From a bacterium (lineage in GTDB: Bacteria > Zhuqueibacterota > QNDG01 > JAFGCO01): 64,000 nucleotides of DNA. This document shows, one piece after another, positions 51,764 to 59,777 of the stretch; within the stretch, counting starts at the first letter, position 1, and the number at the start of each line of letters is the position of its first letter. The translations under genes and the position numbers were made by a program. The DNA lies in NCBI GenBank assembly GCA_016932575.1, contig JAFGCO010000011.1, forward strand, positions 1 through 64,000, read 5' to 3'. The notes beneath the pieces are model-generated. The model ran no database searches. It saw only the letters and a list, made by a program, of their open reading frames with translations, and was not told the origin of the DNA.

Positions 51764-53845
51764 ATGCATACCATATTTGATGAATATAAAATTGCTTTTC
51801 TTGAGGAAACCCAGGAACATCTGATCATGTTGAACGACGATTTAATTGCTCTCGAAAAAAATCCTTCCCAGACTGATCTTATTGACAGCATTTTTCGTGT
51901 TTTGCATACCCTGAAAAGTTCGGCAGCCGCTGTCGGTTTCAATGAGCTGAGTCAGTTTGCCCATCGTGCTGAAGATCTGGTCCAACAAATTCGTAATAAA
52001 CAGAGAAAAATCACTCCTAAACTTGTCAATCTTCTGTTCCAGGTGTTCGATAACATTCAGGCATTCATCAACCTTGCTCAGTCAGATCATGCCGACAACA
52101 AAATATTCTCCCAAGTATTACGGCAGCTGATGGCCTATAAAAGCCGAAAAGGCCGAAAAAATATTCGTATAAAACCGGAGATACCCGCTTCTGCATCCGT
52201 GCAGCAGTTGCCGGCCGAGATTCAGACCCATCTTAATCAAAAGACCGGAAGAGATGCGACTCTCTACGAAATTTCTGTTTGCATTGATACTGCTGAACCC
52301 ATTAAATGGCTGCGTTCGGAACTCATTCTAAATCATGCAAAAAAACTCGGGGAAATTGTCGCCATTGTACCGGACAAATCTTCATTTCAATCCATCGCGT
52401 TTGATGGCAGATTCAAACTCTTTCTTTCATCAAAACAAAACGCAGCAACCATTCAAAAAAAGATTACGATTGATTTGATGAAAATTGAGAACATTCAAGT
52501 GCTTTCACCGAACGACATGACCAATTCAAACACTCCTCAATCATCCCAGGTTGAGAACAATCGCAATCGCTTCAACAATTACAAACAAGCCGGAAAAACC
52601 AATACCATTCGTGTGCCAATAAAAAAGCTGGACAGTATCATGCACCTTGTGGGAGAATTGGTGGTGGCCAATTCAGCGTTAAAAATACTGGAAAATCAGA
52701 TTCATAATATTCATCGAGACGACCCGATCTCTCATGAAATGAATTTAATTGTAGATAAATTTTCCAAGCTGTCGACATCACTACAAAGCAGGGTGTTAAA
52801 CACGCGTATGATGCCGATTTATATCCTGTTTAATCAATATAACCGGGTTGTCCGCGACCTTTCTCAAAAGGAATCAAAAGAAATTGATTTATTAATCAGC
52901 GGAGGCGAAACCGAGCTGGACAAAAAAGTAATCGATGCCATGGGCGACCCTCTGACCCATCTGATACGAAATGCAGTAGATCATGGTATTGAATCACCTC
53001 AGGAACGGAAAAGCAAAGGTAAAAACCTCCGGGCAAAAATTCAATTGTCTGCAGCACAGGCTGGAAACCACATCCTTATTTCAATTAAGGATGACGGAAG
53101 GGGTCTTGATTTAAATAAAATCCGAACGACCGCTGTGGAAAAGGGATTGCTGCAAAAAGAGGCAGCTGACAGTATGGCGGAATCCGAAATTCTGAATATG
53201 GTTTTTGAACCCGGATTCAGCACCGCTGAAAAGGTGAGTTCTGTTTCAGGAAGAGGGGTTGGTTTGGATGTGGTAAATAATATTATCAGCAGTCTGAATG
53301 GAACTGTTCAGATTAATTCCCGACAGAATCAGGGAACTGAATTTTTAATTACACTTCCATTAACACTGGCAATATCCACAGTTATTGTCGTAGAAGCGGG
53401 GAAAAGCAGTTATGGTATTCCCATCAATGATATTCGCGAGACGATTAAAGTACCTGAGCATGAATTAAACACACGGCAATGCATTCGTGCACTAAACTTG
53501 GAAAATCGTGTTATCCCGGTATTGGGGCTTGATCAGATTCTTGACGAAGCACCGGCGCGATTGCCCAAAGACATCCATGGGAATGTTCCTGTCATTATCG
53601 TCACTTACCAGGAGCGTGAAATCGGACTCATCGTCGATCGCATTATGGGTAAACAGGAAATTGTCATGAAACCATTAGAAGAACATTATAAATCAATTCG
53701 CGGTGTATCCGGGGCCGCTATTCTGGGGGATGGGACTGTAATTCTCATCGCCGATGTACTGGGCATCATACAAATTGTAAGAGACATTGAAAAAGAAGAC
53801 CAAAAATCCCAAACAACCATAAAGGAAAAGGTACAACCATGTTAA
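51764..53845 (+). CDS. cheA: Chemotaxis histidine kinase CheA
   Basis: 693 residues with the standard order: P1 Hpt (1-105) with His48 in VLHTLKSSAAAVG; a P2-like segment (about 155-250); P3 dimerisation (about 285-350); P4 kinase (LIRNAVDHGIE, KDDGRGLDL, GRGVGLDVV); and P5 CheW-like (about 545-680, YGIPINDIRETIKV, IVDRIMGKQEIVMKPL). It is the core kinase that phosphorylates the CheY and CheB proteins encoded downstream. The stop overlaps the next gene by 7 bp, giving translational coupling with cheC. Confidence 0.96.
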   Translation: MHTIFDEYKIAFLEETQEHLIMLNDDLIALEKNPSQTDLIDSIFRVLHTLKSSAAAVGFNELSQFAHRAEDLVQQIRNKQRKITPKLVNLLFQVFDNIQAFINLAQSDHADNKIFSQVLRQLMAYKSRKGRKNIRIKPEIPASASVQQLPAEIQTHLNQKTGRDATLYEISVCIDTAEPIKWLRSELILNHAKKLGEIVAIVPDKSSFQSIAFDGRFKLFLSSKQNAATIQKKITIDLMKIENIQVLSPNDMTNSNTPQSSQVENNRNRFNNYKQAGKTNTIRVPIKKLDSIMHLVGELVVANSALKILENQIHNIHRDDPISHEMNLIVDKFSKLSTSLQSRVLNTRMMPIYILFNQYNRVVRDLSQKESKEIDLLISGGETELDKKVIDAMGDPLTHLIRNAVDHGIESPQERKSKGKNLRAKIQLSAAQAGNHILISIKDDGRGLDLNKIRTTAVEKGLLQKEAADSMAESEILNMVFEPGFSTAEKVSSVSGRGVGLDVVNNIISSLNGTVQINSRQNQGTEFLITLPLTLAISTVIVVEAGKSSYGIPINDIRETIKVPEHELNTRQCIRALNLENRVIPVLGLDQILDEAPARLPKDIHGNVPVIIVTYQEREIGLIVDRIMGKQEIVMKPLEEHYKSIRGVSGAAILGDGTVILIADVLGIIQIVRDIEKEDQKSQTTIKEKVQPC

Positions 53846-54468
53846 ATCTTGCCGAGGAATTAAACAAGGTCAATATCTCCAAATCCACCTTTAACCAAAT
53901 CAAACACATCTTTCAATATGGATTTGACCAGGCGGCACATTCGGCTTCAACAATGTTTGGTCGTCCCATGACCATCGATCAAATTCAAATCCAGATAAAA
54001 AGCGGTGAAACCTTTATGAATCAGGTTGAAAATGAATTTGAAACATGCTATTTCGCCTCTATCATTAAAACCATGAACGACATGAACTTAAATATCCTCT
54101 TCCTCACATCTGAAACAGAAGGCATCGGGTTGTATCACTCATTGATTGGAGAAGAGAAAAGAGCAAATGTTTTCGTCACATCAGAAATGATTTCCGCTAT
54201 TGGAGAACTCAACAATATTCTTGGAAGCGCCTTTATCAACAGCATTGCAAATTACTTTAAAACAATTATTCATGCAACCCCCCCTTATAATACATTTGAT
54301 ATGTTGGGGGCTGTGGTTCAATGTATCGTATTGCAGGATGAGTTTTTAAACAAAGAATTTTTATGTGTGGATGCGGCCATTCGTGAAAAGGAACATGAGG
54401 GATTTCTGATTCGATTAATCATCATGTCGAATAAAGATCTATTTATTGAACTGGCAAACCGATTCTAA
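53839..54468 (+). CDS. cheC: CheC-like CheY-P phosphatase
   Basis: 209 residues with two CheC/CheX half-sites. The C-terminal one is SAIGELNNILGSAFINSIAN, keeping the catalytic Glu-x-x-Asn. The N-terminal one is GFDQAAHSASTMFGRPMTI, where the Glu-x-x-Asn pair is missing. Classical CheC has two active centres, so this copy should have one. CheC removes phosphate from CheY-P and binds CheD; cheD follows 8 bp downstream, consistent with that pair. Confidence 0.82.
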   Translation: MLNLAEELNKVNISKSTFNQIKHIFQYGFDQAAHSASTMFGRPMTIDQIQIQIKSGETFMNQVENEFETCYFASIIKTMNDMNLNILFLTSETEGIGLYHSLIGEEKRANVFVTSEMISAIGELNNILGSAFINSIANYFKTIIHATPPYNTFDMLGAVVQCIVLQDEFLNKEFLCVDAAIREKEHEGFLIRLIIMSNKDLFIELANRF

Positions 54469-54476
54469 AAGGCCCG

Positions 54477-54950
54477 ATGGAAACCTTTTTAAAAATGTCC
54501 GAAATCCGGGTGGCAAAGGCACCTTGCGTGATTAAAACTGTTGTCGGATCATGTATTGCGCTTTGTATTTGGGACAGGGAAACCAGGATTGGAGGAATGG
54601 CCCATATTATGATGCCAAGCAATAATGGAGATACTTCGGCACCAAAAGGCAAATACGCAGATCTTGCTGTGGATGCACTCATTAATGAAATGCAGGAAAA
54701 AGGTGCTGTCCTAAAAGATATGATTGCCACCTGTATAGGCGGAGCAACCATGTTTGGAAAAGTCAACGGATTAAAACCGACAATTGGCGAACGTAATGTG
54801 GAAATTGTCAAATCTCTTTTAACAGATTACACGATTCCAATCATGATTGAATCTGTGGGCGGATTTGCAGGAAGAAAAGTTGCTTTGGACTGTAATAATG
54901 GGGCTGTAACTGTGACGATGCTTAATAAAAAATTTCAGTATGATTGGTGA
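54477..54950 (+). CDS. cheD: Chemoreceptor glutamine deamidase CheD
   Basis: 157 residues, full length for the family. The catalytic Cys lies in VVGSCIALCIWD and the His in GGMAHIMMPS; IGERNVEIVKSLL completes the fold. It deamidates glutamines in MCPs to create methylation sites and interacts with CheC. It sits tightly between cheC (8 bp) and cheB (6 bp). There is no clear ribosome binding site other than AAGG. Confidence 0.95.
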   Translation: METFLKMSEIRVAKAPCVIKTVVGSCIALCIWDRETRIGGMAHIMMPSNNGDTSAPKGKYADLAVDALINEMQEKGAVLKDMIATCIGGATMFGKVNGLKPTIGERNVEIVKSLLTDYTIPIMIESVGGFAGRKVALDCNNGAVTVTMLNKKFQYDW

Positions 54951-54956
54951 TAAACC

Positions 54957-56042
54957 ATGAGTCATTCAAAACAAGAAAAGCCCATAGGGGTTCTATGCGT
55001 TGATGACTCTCCTCTCATTCGTAAAATTCTGACGCGGATGATTGGAAAACATCCGGATCTGAAGCTTTTGGGGACCGCACATAACGGAAAAACGGCATTG
55101 GAAGAAATCGCCAGGAAAAAACCGGATGTTATTACCCTTGACTTTGAAATGCCTGAAATGGATGGGCTGGAAACTTTGCGCCGAATCATGCAGGAAATGC
55201 CAACACCCGTCATCATGTTAAGCTCATATTCTGTCGAAGGTGCGGATTTAACATTTCGAGCTCTGGATCTCGGCGCTGTGGACTTTATTGCCAAACCGCA
55301 CAAGATTTTTTCTCGAAGCATAGAAGATATTGAAACGCAAATTTTAAATAAAATCCGCGCGGCCAGTCAGGTCCATGTTAAAAAAATGGATCCTGTTCAA
55401 ATAAAATCTGCTCTCAACAGTCAGCATCTGCATAAAGAACATAAAAAATCAATCCGGATACGTGCCTGTGACTATGTCATTTCTATTGGAGTTTCCACTG
55501 GCGGACCATTGGCTCTAAAACAAATATTGCCGATGATACCGGCAGATATCAATGCTTGCTTTTTAATTGTGCAGCATATGCCGCCGGGATTCACAAAAGC
55601 ATTGGCTGACCGTTTAAACGAAATTGCTTCTGTTGATATCAAAGAAGCGGACGACGGCGATCTTTTGATGAGTGGTAAAGTCTATATCGCAAAAGGCGAC
55701 CACCATTTGATCGTACGCGGAGCGAACCATGGCTGGATTACAGGACTCAGCATAAATGGGCATGTATCCAGTTTTCGGCCTTCGATTGACGTTTTAATGA
55801 ACTCAACATCCAAATATTTTGAAGACAGAAATATTGGCGTCATCATGACAGGCATGTGCGCCGATGGTGTCAAAGGCGTTCAAAGCATAAAGAATAAAAA
55901 CGGACGGGTGATTGCACAAGATGAACGGACATCCGTCATTTTTGGAATGAATAAACTGGCAATACAGGCGGGTTATGTCGACGAAATCGTTCCTTTAAAT
56001 CAAATTATTCCTAAAATTCTGGAACACATTAATTACGCGTAA
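54957..56042 (+). CDS. cheB: Chemotaxis methylesterase/response regulator CheB
   Basis: 361 residues. The receiver has Asp62 (VITLDFEMPEMDG) and FIAKP. A linker (about 135-170) precedes the methylesterase domain with the catalytic triad region SIGVSTGGP (Ser), VQHMPPGFT (His) and MTGMCADGVKG (Asp). When phosphorylated by CheA it removes methyl groups from MCPs, the counterpart of CheR. It is preceded by GGTGATAAACC after the cheD stop. Confidence 0.95.
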   Translation: MSHSKQEKPIGVLCVDDSPLIRKILTRMIGKHPDLKLLGTAHNGKTALEEIARKKPDVITLDFEMPEMDGLETLRRIMQEMPTPVIMLSSYSVEGADLTFRALDLGAVDFIAKPHKIFSRSIEDIETQILNKIRAASQVHVKKMDPVQIKSALNSQHLHKEHKKSIRIRACDYVISIGVSTGGPLALKQILPMIPADINACFLIVQHMPPGFTKALADRLNEIASVDIKEADDGDLLMSGKVYIAKGDHHLIVRGANHGWITGLSINGHVSSFRPSIDVLMNSTSKYFEDRNIGVIMTGMCADGVKGVQSIKNKNGRVIAQDERTSVIFGMNKLAIQAGYVDEIVPLNQIIPKILEHINYA

Positions 56043-56058
56043 AAGGAGGTGAAATCTT

Positions 56059-56568
56059 ATGGCCATACAAGATCTGGATGCAAATTTTATTGAGCTTTTT
56101 CTGGGATCAGTCGAATCTACTTTTTCAAAGGTTTTTAATACTGAAGTCACCCGTGGACAAATGTCTATCTGGAAAAACAATCTGAGCGATCATGAAATTG
56201 CTGCGATTACCGGAATTATTGGAGAAGCGCATACGGGAATGGTAATTTACAGTATGAAAGAATGCACTGCAGAAAGGATGATTCGCTTTCTGGATCCTTC
56301 GATGTCAAAGGAATTCGACAGACGGGTTATTTACGATGGACTCAGCGAAATCATTTGTATACTCTCGGGAAACACAATGACTGCCTTTTCAGAAAATGAT
56401 ATTGAGATTGACATCACAACTCCTTCTATTGTCTCAGGAGACTCGTTTCAAATGCATATGCCTAATCACACAATGCTGACCGTGGATATGCTTTCTGAAT
56501 TCGGAACCATCGATGTGAATATTGCTATTAAACGACATGGCAAAAAACAAAAAAATAAAGCAGCATAA
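56059..56568 (+). CDS. CheX-like protein with altered catalytic motif
   Basis: 169 residues behind AAAGGAGG. The fold matches CheX (FIELFLGSVESTFSKVFN at the start; DGLSEIICILSGNTMTAFSE in the motif helix). In active CheX/CheC the helix carries Glu-x-x-Asn; here it is Glu-Ile-Ile-Cys, so the Asn that positions the water is replaced by Cys. It may be inactive, act on a different receiver, or serve as a CheY-P sink. It is directly followed by cheY. The C-terminus is Lys-rich (KRHGKKQKNKAA). Confidence 0.75.
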   Translation: MAIQDLDANFIELFLGSVESTFSKVFNTEVTRGQMSIWKNNLSDHEIAAITGIIGEAHTGMVIYSMKECTAERMIRFLDPSMSKEFDRRVIYDGLSEIICILSGNTMTAFSENDIEIDITTPSIVSGDSFQMHMPNHTMLTVDMLSEFGTIDVNIAIKRHGKKQKNKAA

Positions 56569-56581
56569 GGAGGATAGCTTA

Positions 56582-56944
56582 ATGGGAAAAATTATGATTG
56601 TTGATGACGCCCGGTTGATGCGAAATATCATTCGTACAGCGCTACTGGAAAATAATGATTACAAAATTGTTGAAGCGGTTAATGGAAAAGAAGCCGTAGC
56701 CTTGTACAAGCAGGAACAACCGGACATTGTGACCATGGACATTACAATGGAAGTGAAAAACGGTGTGGAAGCTGCCAAAGAAATTTTGGAATATGATCCC
56801 AATGCTAAAATCATCATGGTCACATCTTTGGGACAGGAAAAACTTCTCAAAGAATGTGTGGAGGCTGGTGTAAGCGATTATATCGTCAAGCCATTCACCA
56901 AAGAAAGGATCACATCATCCATATTGAATTCATTGAACAACTGA
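56582..56944 (+). CDS. cheY: CheY-type single-domain response regulator
   Basis: 120 residues from ATG 56582 with AAGGAGG upstream; the open frame upstream belongs to the overlap with the cheX end. Residues of the receiver are complete: Asp8-Asp9 (VDDA), phosphoacceptor Asp53 (IVTMDITM), Thr/Ser at VTSLG and Lys in IVKPF. The MDITM and SLGQ features are shared with the next cheY copy. It is probably the output of CheA toward motility or another effector. Confidence 0.95.
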   Translation: MGKIMIVDDARLMRNIIRTALLENNDYKIVEAVNGKEAVALYKQEQPDIVTMDITMEVKNGVEAAKEILEYDPNAKIIMVTSLGQEKLLKECVEAGVSDYIVKPFTKERITSSILNSLNN

Positions 56945-57017
56945 TTCACCTATCATGGATAATCGTATGATTCAGTTTTATATTGAACAAAGAGAAACCT
57001 TAATAGGAGTTAGACAG

Positions 57018-57074
57018 ATGACAACAAATCATTCAGTCGATCCATTATATCCATCAGGAGGTCTGCATGTATAA
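57018..57074 (+). CDS. 18-residue leader peptide overlapping the second cheY
   Basis: ATG 57018 follows AGGAG at about 57005-57009 and encodes MTTNHSVDPLYPSGGLHV. Its stop TAA (57072-57074) overlaps the cheY start codon at 57067 in another frame, and the ribosome site of that cheY (AGGAGG) lies inside the peptide. This is the layout of a translationally coupled leader. It may simply be an accidental short ORF. Confidence 0.35.
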   Translation: MTTNHSVDPLYPSGGLHV

Positions 57075-57489
57075 AATTCTCATTGCCGATGATGCAAAAT
57101 TAATGCGGGACATCATCTGTCAGGTATTCAGAGAATTCGGCGATTTCGAAATAATCATTGCGCATAACGGCAATGAAGCAGTTGAACTCTACAAACAGCA
57201 CCAACCGGATCTCGTAACTATGGATATCACAATGGAGATAAAAGACGGGCTCCAGGCCACTCAGGAAATCATGACTTATGATGCCAATGCTAAAATTATC
57301 ATCATTACATCCCTGGGTCAAGATAAATTGCTGAATGCATGCCTGAATTGCGGAGCTTATGATTTTATTGTCAAGCCCTTTAACAAAGACCGTATTAAAT
57401 CAGCTGTTCAAAACGTATTAGGTAAAAAAAATGTTTCAATACCGAACCGAAATACATCAATGCTTAACTCTTCAATGACATACAAGTAA
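57067..57489 (+). CDS. Second CheY-type response regulator
   Basis: 140 residues, AGGAGG upstream. The receiver is complete with Asp8-Asp9, Asp53 (LVTMDITM), SLGQ and IVKPF. It is a close paralogue of the preceding CheY (same MDITMExK and SLGQxKLL patterns), with an extra C-terminal tail of about 22 polar residues (VSIPNRNTSMLNSSMTYK) not found in the first copy. The two copies probably arose by duplication in the operon, one acting as output and the other as phosphate sink or input to the following kinase. Confidence 0.93.
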   Translation: MYKILIADDAKLMRDIICQVFREFGDFEIIIAHNGNEAVELYKQHQPDLVTMDITMEIKDGLQATQEIMTYDANAKIIIITSLGQDKLLNACLNCGAYDFIVKPFNKDRIKSAVQNVLGKKNVSIPNRNTSMLNSSMTYK

Positions 57490-57505
57490 AATTGAGAAGA
57501 AACCA

Positions 57506-58609
57506 ATGGCACTCGAAATGGTATTGATCGAAAGAATCTGGATGGAGCTTCTGGAAACAGCAAATATGCCATGCTTCATTATGGATGAGCAGGGTCAGCT
57601 TATTGAAGGAAACGATGCTCTTAAAATATTGATAGAATGCCCATCCTGGCAAACCATCGAGCCGTACAACGTATTTGAAAAACTCGGAATAGATGATAAC
57701 AATTTGAAACATATCAGAGATAAGCTTGATAAAGGCATCCTCTCTCAGCATATCCAAATCCGTCACAAGGGAAAAAACCGGAGAATGCATTTTATTTGTC
57801 GAGAAATGCAGGTTCAGGTTTATGATTCAATGATGTATTATGGTATGCTGATAGATGAAACAGAAAAAGTGGAATTGCAGCAAAAATGGTCCCGTGCTAA
57901 AAAAACAGTTGCCCTGGGCCAATTAACCGGAGAAATCATCCACGATTTCAATAATCTGACCAATATTATTCAAAATTGTGCAGAATTAATCCATCGCGAA
58001 ATCGACGATAATGGTCATATTTACAATGATCTGCAGGCAATCAGACTGGCTGCCCAAAAAGCCAGCCAGCTGAGTCAAAAACTATTAACCTATATCAAAG
58101 AAGGGCACGAATCTCAATCCACAGTATTTTCTGTAAACGATAAAATTCGTGAGCTCCTTGGTATATACAATGCCTTTTTACAAAATCATTTTACCATTGA
58201 GTATCAATTAAATGCCGAAGAAGACCGGGTGCAAGGAGATCCAGCGCTTCTGGATCAGGCCATTATGAATTTACTTATCAATGCCAAGGAAGCCATGCCA
58301 GACGGGGGTATCATCACAATTATAACCAAAAACGTCAATATGATTGAAGCCCTGCCCCATAAAAAATCTTTAAAAATCTGTCCCAACAATTACATTTGCA
58401 TTCAAATTAGAGATACCGGTCCAGGTATTCCTCAGGAATTAAAGAAAAATATTTTCCAGCCACTCTTCACCACAAAACAGAAAGGTACTGGTCTGGGATT
58501 ATCCATTGTTGAAGACAATATACATAAATTGAACGGCCGTATTTCCGTTTACAGCCGTAGAAAGCAGGGCTCAACTTTTAATATATTAATTCCATTTTAT
58601 AAAAAATAA
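57506..58609 (+). CDS. Soluble PAS histidine kinase closing the chemosensory operon
   Basis: 367 residues, no membrane helix. A PAS-like N-terminus (NMPCFIMDEQGQLIEGNDAL, about 15-130) is followed by HisKA with GEIIHDFNNLTNII (phosphoacceptor His), and HATPase_c (NLLINAKEAMPDGG, RDTGPGIP, GTGLGLSIVEDNI). This is the NtrB-like architecture. No cognate regulator follows; candidates are the adjacent CheY copies or the NtrC-type regulator at 41054, which would close a loop on the sigma-54 promoter. It starts 16 bp after the second cheY. Confidence 0.88.
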   Translation: MALEMVLIERIWMELLETANMPCFIMDEQGQLIEGNDALKILIECPSWQTIEPYNVFEKLGIDDNNLKHIRDKLDKGILSQHIQIRHKGKNRRMHFICREMQVQVYDSMMYYGMLIDETEKVELQQKWSRAKKTVALGQLTGEIIHDFNNLTNIIQNCAELIHREIDDNGHIYNDLQAIRLAAQKASQLSQKLLTYIKEGHESQSTVFSVNDKIRELLGIYNAFLQNHFTIEYQLNAEEDRVQGDPALLDQAIMNLLINAKEAMPDGGIITIITKNVNMIEALPHKKSLKICPNNYICIQIRDTGPGIPQELKKNIFQPLFTTKQKGTGLGLSIVEDNIHKLNGRISVYSRRKQGSTFNILIPFYKK

Positions 58610-58652
58610 ATGACTATATCCGGTTTGTGTAAAAATGATTCGTTATAGTCAT
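58610..58652 (+). repeat. Inverted repeat at the end of the chemosensory operon
   Basis: ATGACTATA (58610-58618) and TATAGTCAT (58644-58652) form a perfect 9-bp inverted repeat starting immediately after the kinase stop codon, with a 25-base loop. No T-run follows. It may be part of a processing or weak termination structure, or an operator for the next gene. Confidence 0.35.
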
Positions 58653-58737
58653 ATTAATGCAATCTCAATAATTCCATCTTGTCATTCATTGTTAAATTCT
58701 ATATATTATTATCATAATCACAAATAGGAAACCACTT

Positions 58738-58947
58738 ATGAAAACATGGGAATATAAACTTGTCGACAGTAATACCGTTAAGAAACCCGGTCTGATGAAT
58801 GATTTTCCACCTGCCGATGTGGAGCAGCTACTCAACAAACTCGGCAGAGAAGGATGGGAAATTGTCTATTTTCAGTGTAAATTTAAAGCCAAGCAAATTG
58901 AAAATTTTTATGGGGTTGCCAAGAGAGAAGGCTCGGATCAATCTTAA
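58738..58947 (+). CDS. DUF4177-like small protein
   Basis: 69 residues: MKTWEYKLV at the start, LLNKLGREGWEIV in the middle and GVAKRE near the end. This is the DUF4177 pattern (WEYK, L-N-x-L-G-x-E-G-W-E, KR). Such proteins are widespread, small and without a known function. It is cytoplasmic. AGGAAACC lies upstream of ATG 58738. No operon partner is apparent. Confidence 0.8.
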   Translation: MKTWEYKLVDSNTVKKPGLMNDFPPADVEQLLNKLGREGWEIVYFQCKFKAKQIENFYGVAKREGSDQS

Positions 58948-59063
58948 CCATTGATTTTTTTAAACGAACATACAGCCCTTTTAAAGGGCAAATCGGATGA
59001 TTCCCGGATAATATCATGATTCTTTGTATTCTCAATAATCTCTGAGTATAAACAGGCCTTAAA

Positions 59064-59086
59064 GTTCAATTCATGTGTGATTGAAC
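59064..59086 (+). repeat. Hairpin upstream of rfbC
   Basis: GTTCAAT-TCATGTGTG-ATTGAAC is a perfect 7-bp stem located 71 bp before the rfbC start. A second palindrome, GCCCTTTTAAAGGGC, lies nearby at about 58976-58990. Neither is followed by a T-run. They could act in the leader of rfbC or mark the end of the upstream unit. Confidence 0.3.
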
Positions 59087-59156
59087 CTTGGCTTTTCCAT
59101 AAGAGTCCATTATCTTAACATATCTGCCTTCTAAATATTTTGGAGAAAATCGCATT

Positions 59157-59717
59157 ATGCCGTTTCATTTTAAACATCTTGCTATACCGGATATTATTTT
59201 AATCGAACCAAAAACTTTTCGTGATCCACGCGGTTATTTTCTGGAAACATATAAACATCCCGATTTCACTGCAAACGGCATTCCAAATCATTTTGTTCAA
59301 GATAATCTCTCCCATTCAACAAAAAATATACTCCGGGGATTGCATTACCAGATACCGCCCCACGCACAGGGTAAACTGGTCATGGCCCTTCAGGGAGAAA
59401 TCTTTGATGTGGCCGTTGATATTCGAAAAGGCTCACCCACATATGGAAAATGGATTAAAAAACACCTGTCCGAGGCCCGCCATGGGATGCTTTACATTCC
59501 TCCAGGATTTGCTCACGGATTCTTTGTGAAAAGCGAGGTTGCCGTTGTCATGTACAAGTGCACTTCTGAATATTCGCCTCAGCATGATCGGGGAATTATT
59601 TGGAATGATCCCGAAATCCGGATCTGCTGGCCTTCTGAAAAACCGATATTATCAAAAAAAGATTTGTCTCTGCCCCGCCTTTGTGAAGCAGAAAATCCAT
59701 TTTTATACGCCCCCTGA
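59157..59717 (+). CDS. rfbC: dTDP-4-dehydrorhamnose 3,5-epimerase
   Basis: 186 residues, full length. Family motifs are FRDPRGYFLETYKH, FVQDNLSHS, LRGLHYQIPPHAQGKLV (with the catalytic His of RGLHYQ), VDIRKGSPTYGKW, YIPPGFAHGF and YKCTSEYSP (catalytic Tyr). It epimerises C3 and C5 of dTDP-4-keto-6-deoxyglucose in dTDP-L-rhamnose synthesis. RfbA, RfbB and RfbD are not in the window, so the pathway is completed elsewhere. TTTGGAG lies upstream of the ATG. Confidence 0.95.
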   Translation: MPFHFKHLAIPDIILIEPKTFRDPRGYFLETYKHPDFTANGIPNHFVQDNLSHSTKNILRGLHYQIPPHAQGKLVMALQGEIFDVAVDIRKGSPTYGKWIKKHLSEARHGMLYIPPGFAHGFFVKSEVAVVMYKCTSEYSPQHDRGIIWNDPEIRICWPSEKPILSKKDLSLPRLCEAENPFLYAP

Positions 59718-59777
59718 AGGAAAACTGGTTCAGGAAATAATCTGAATGAACAGAGCACACAATCAGCGTGAGACAAC

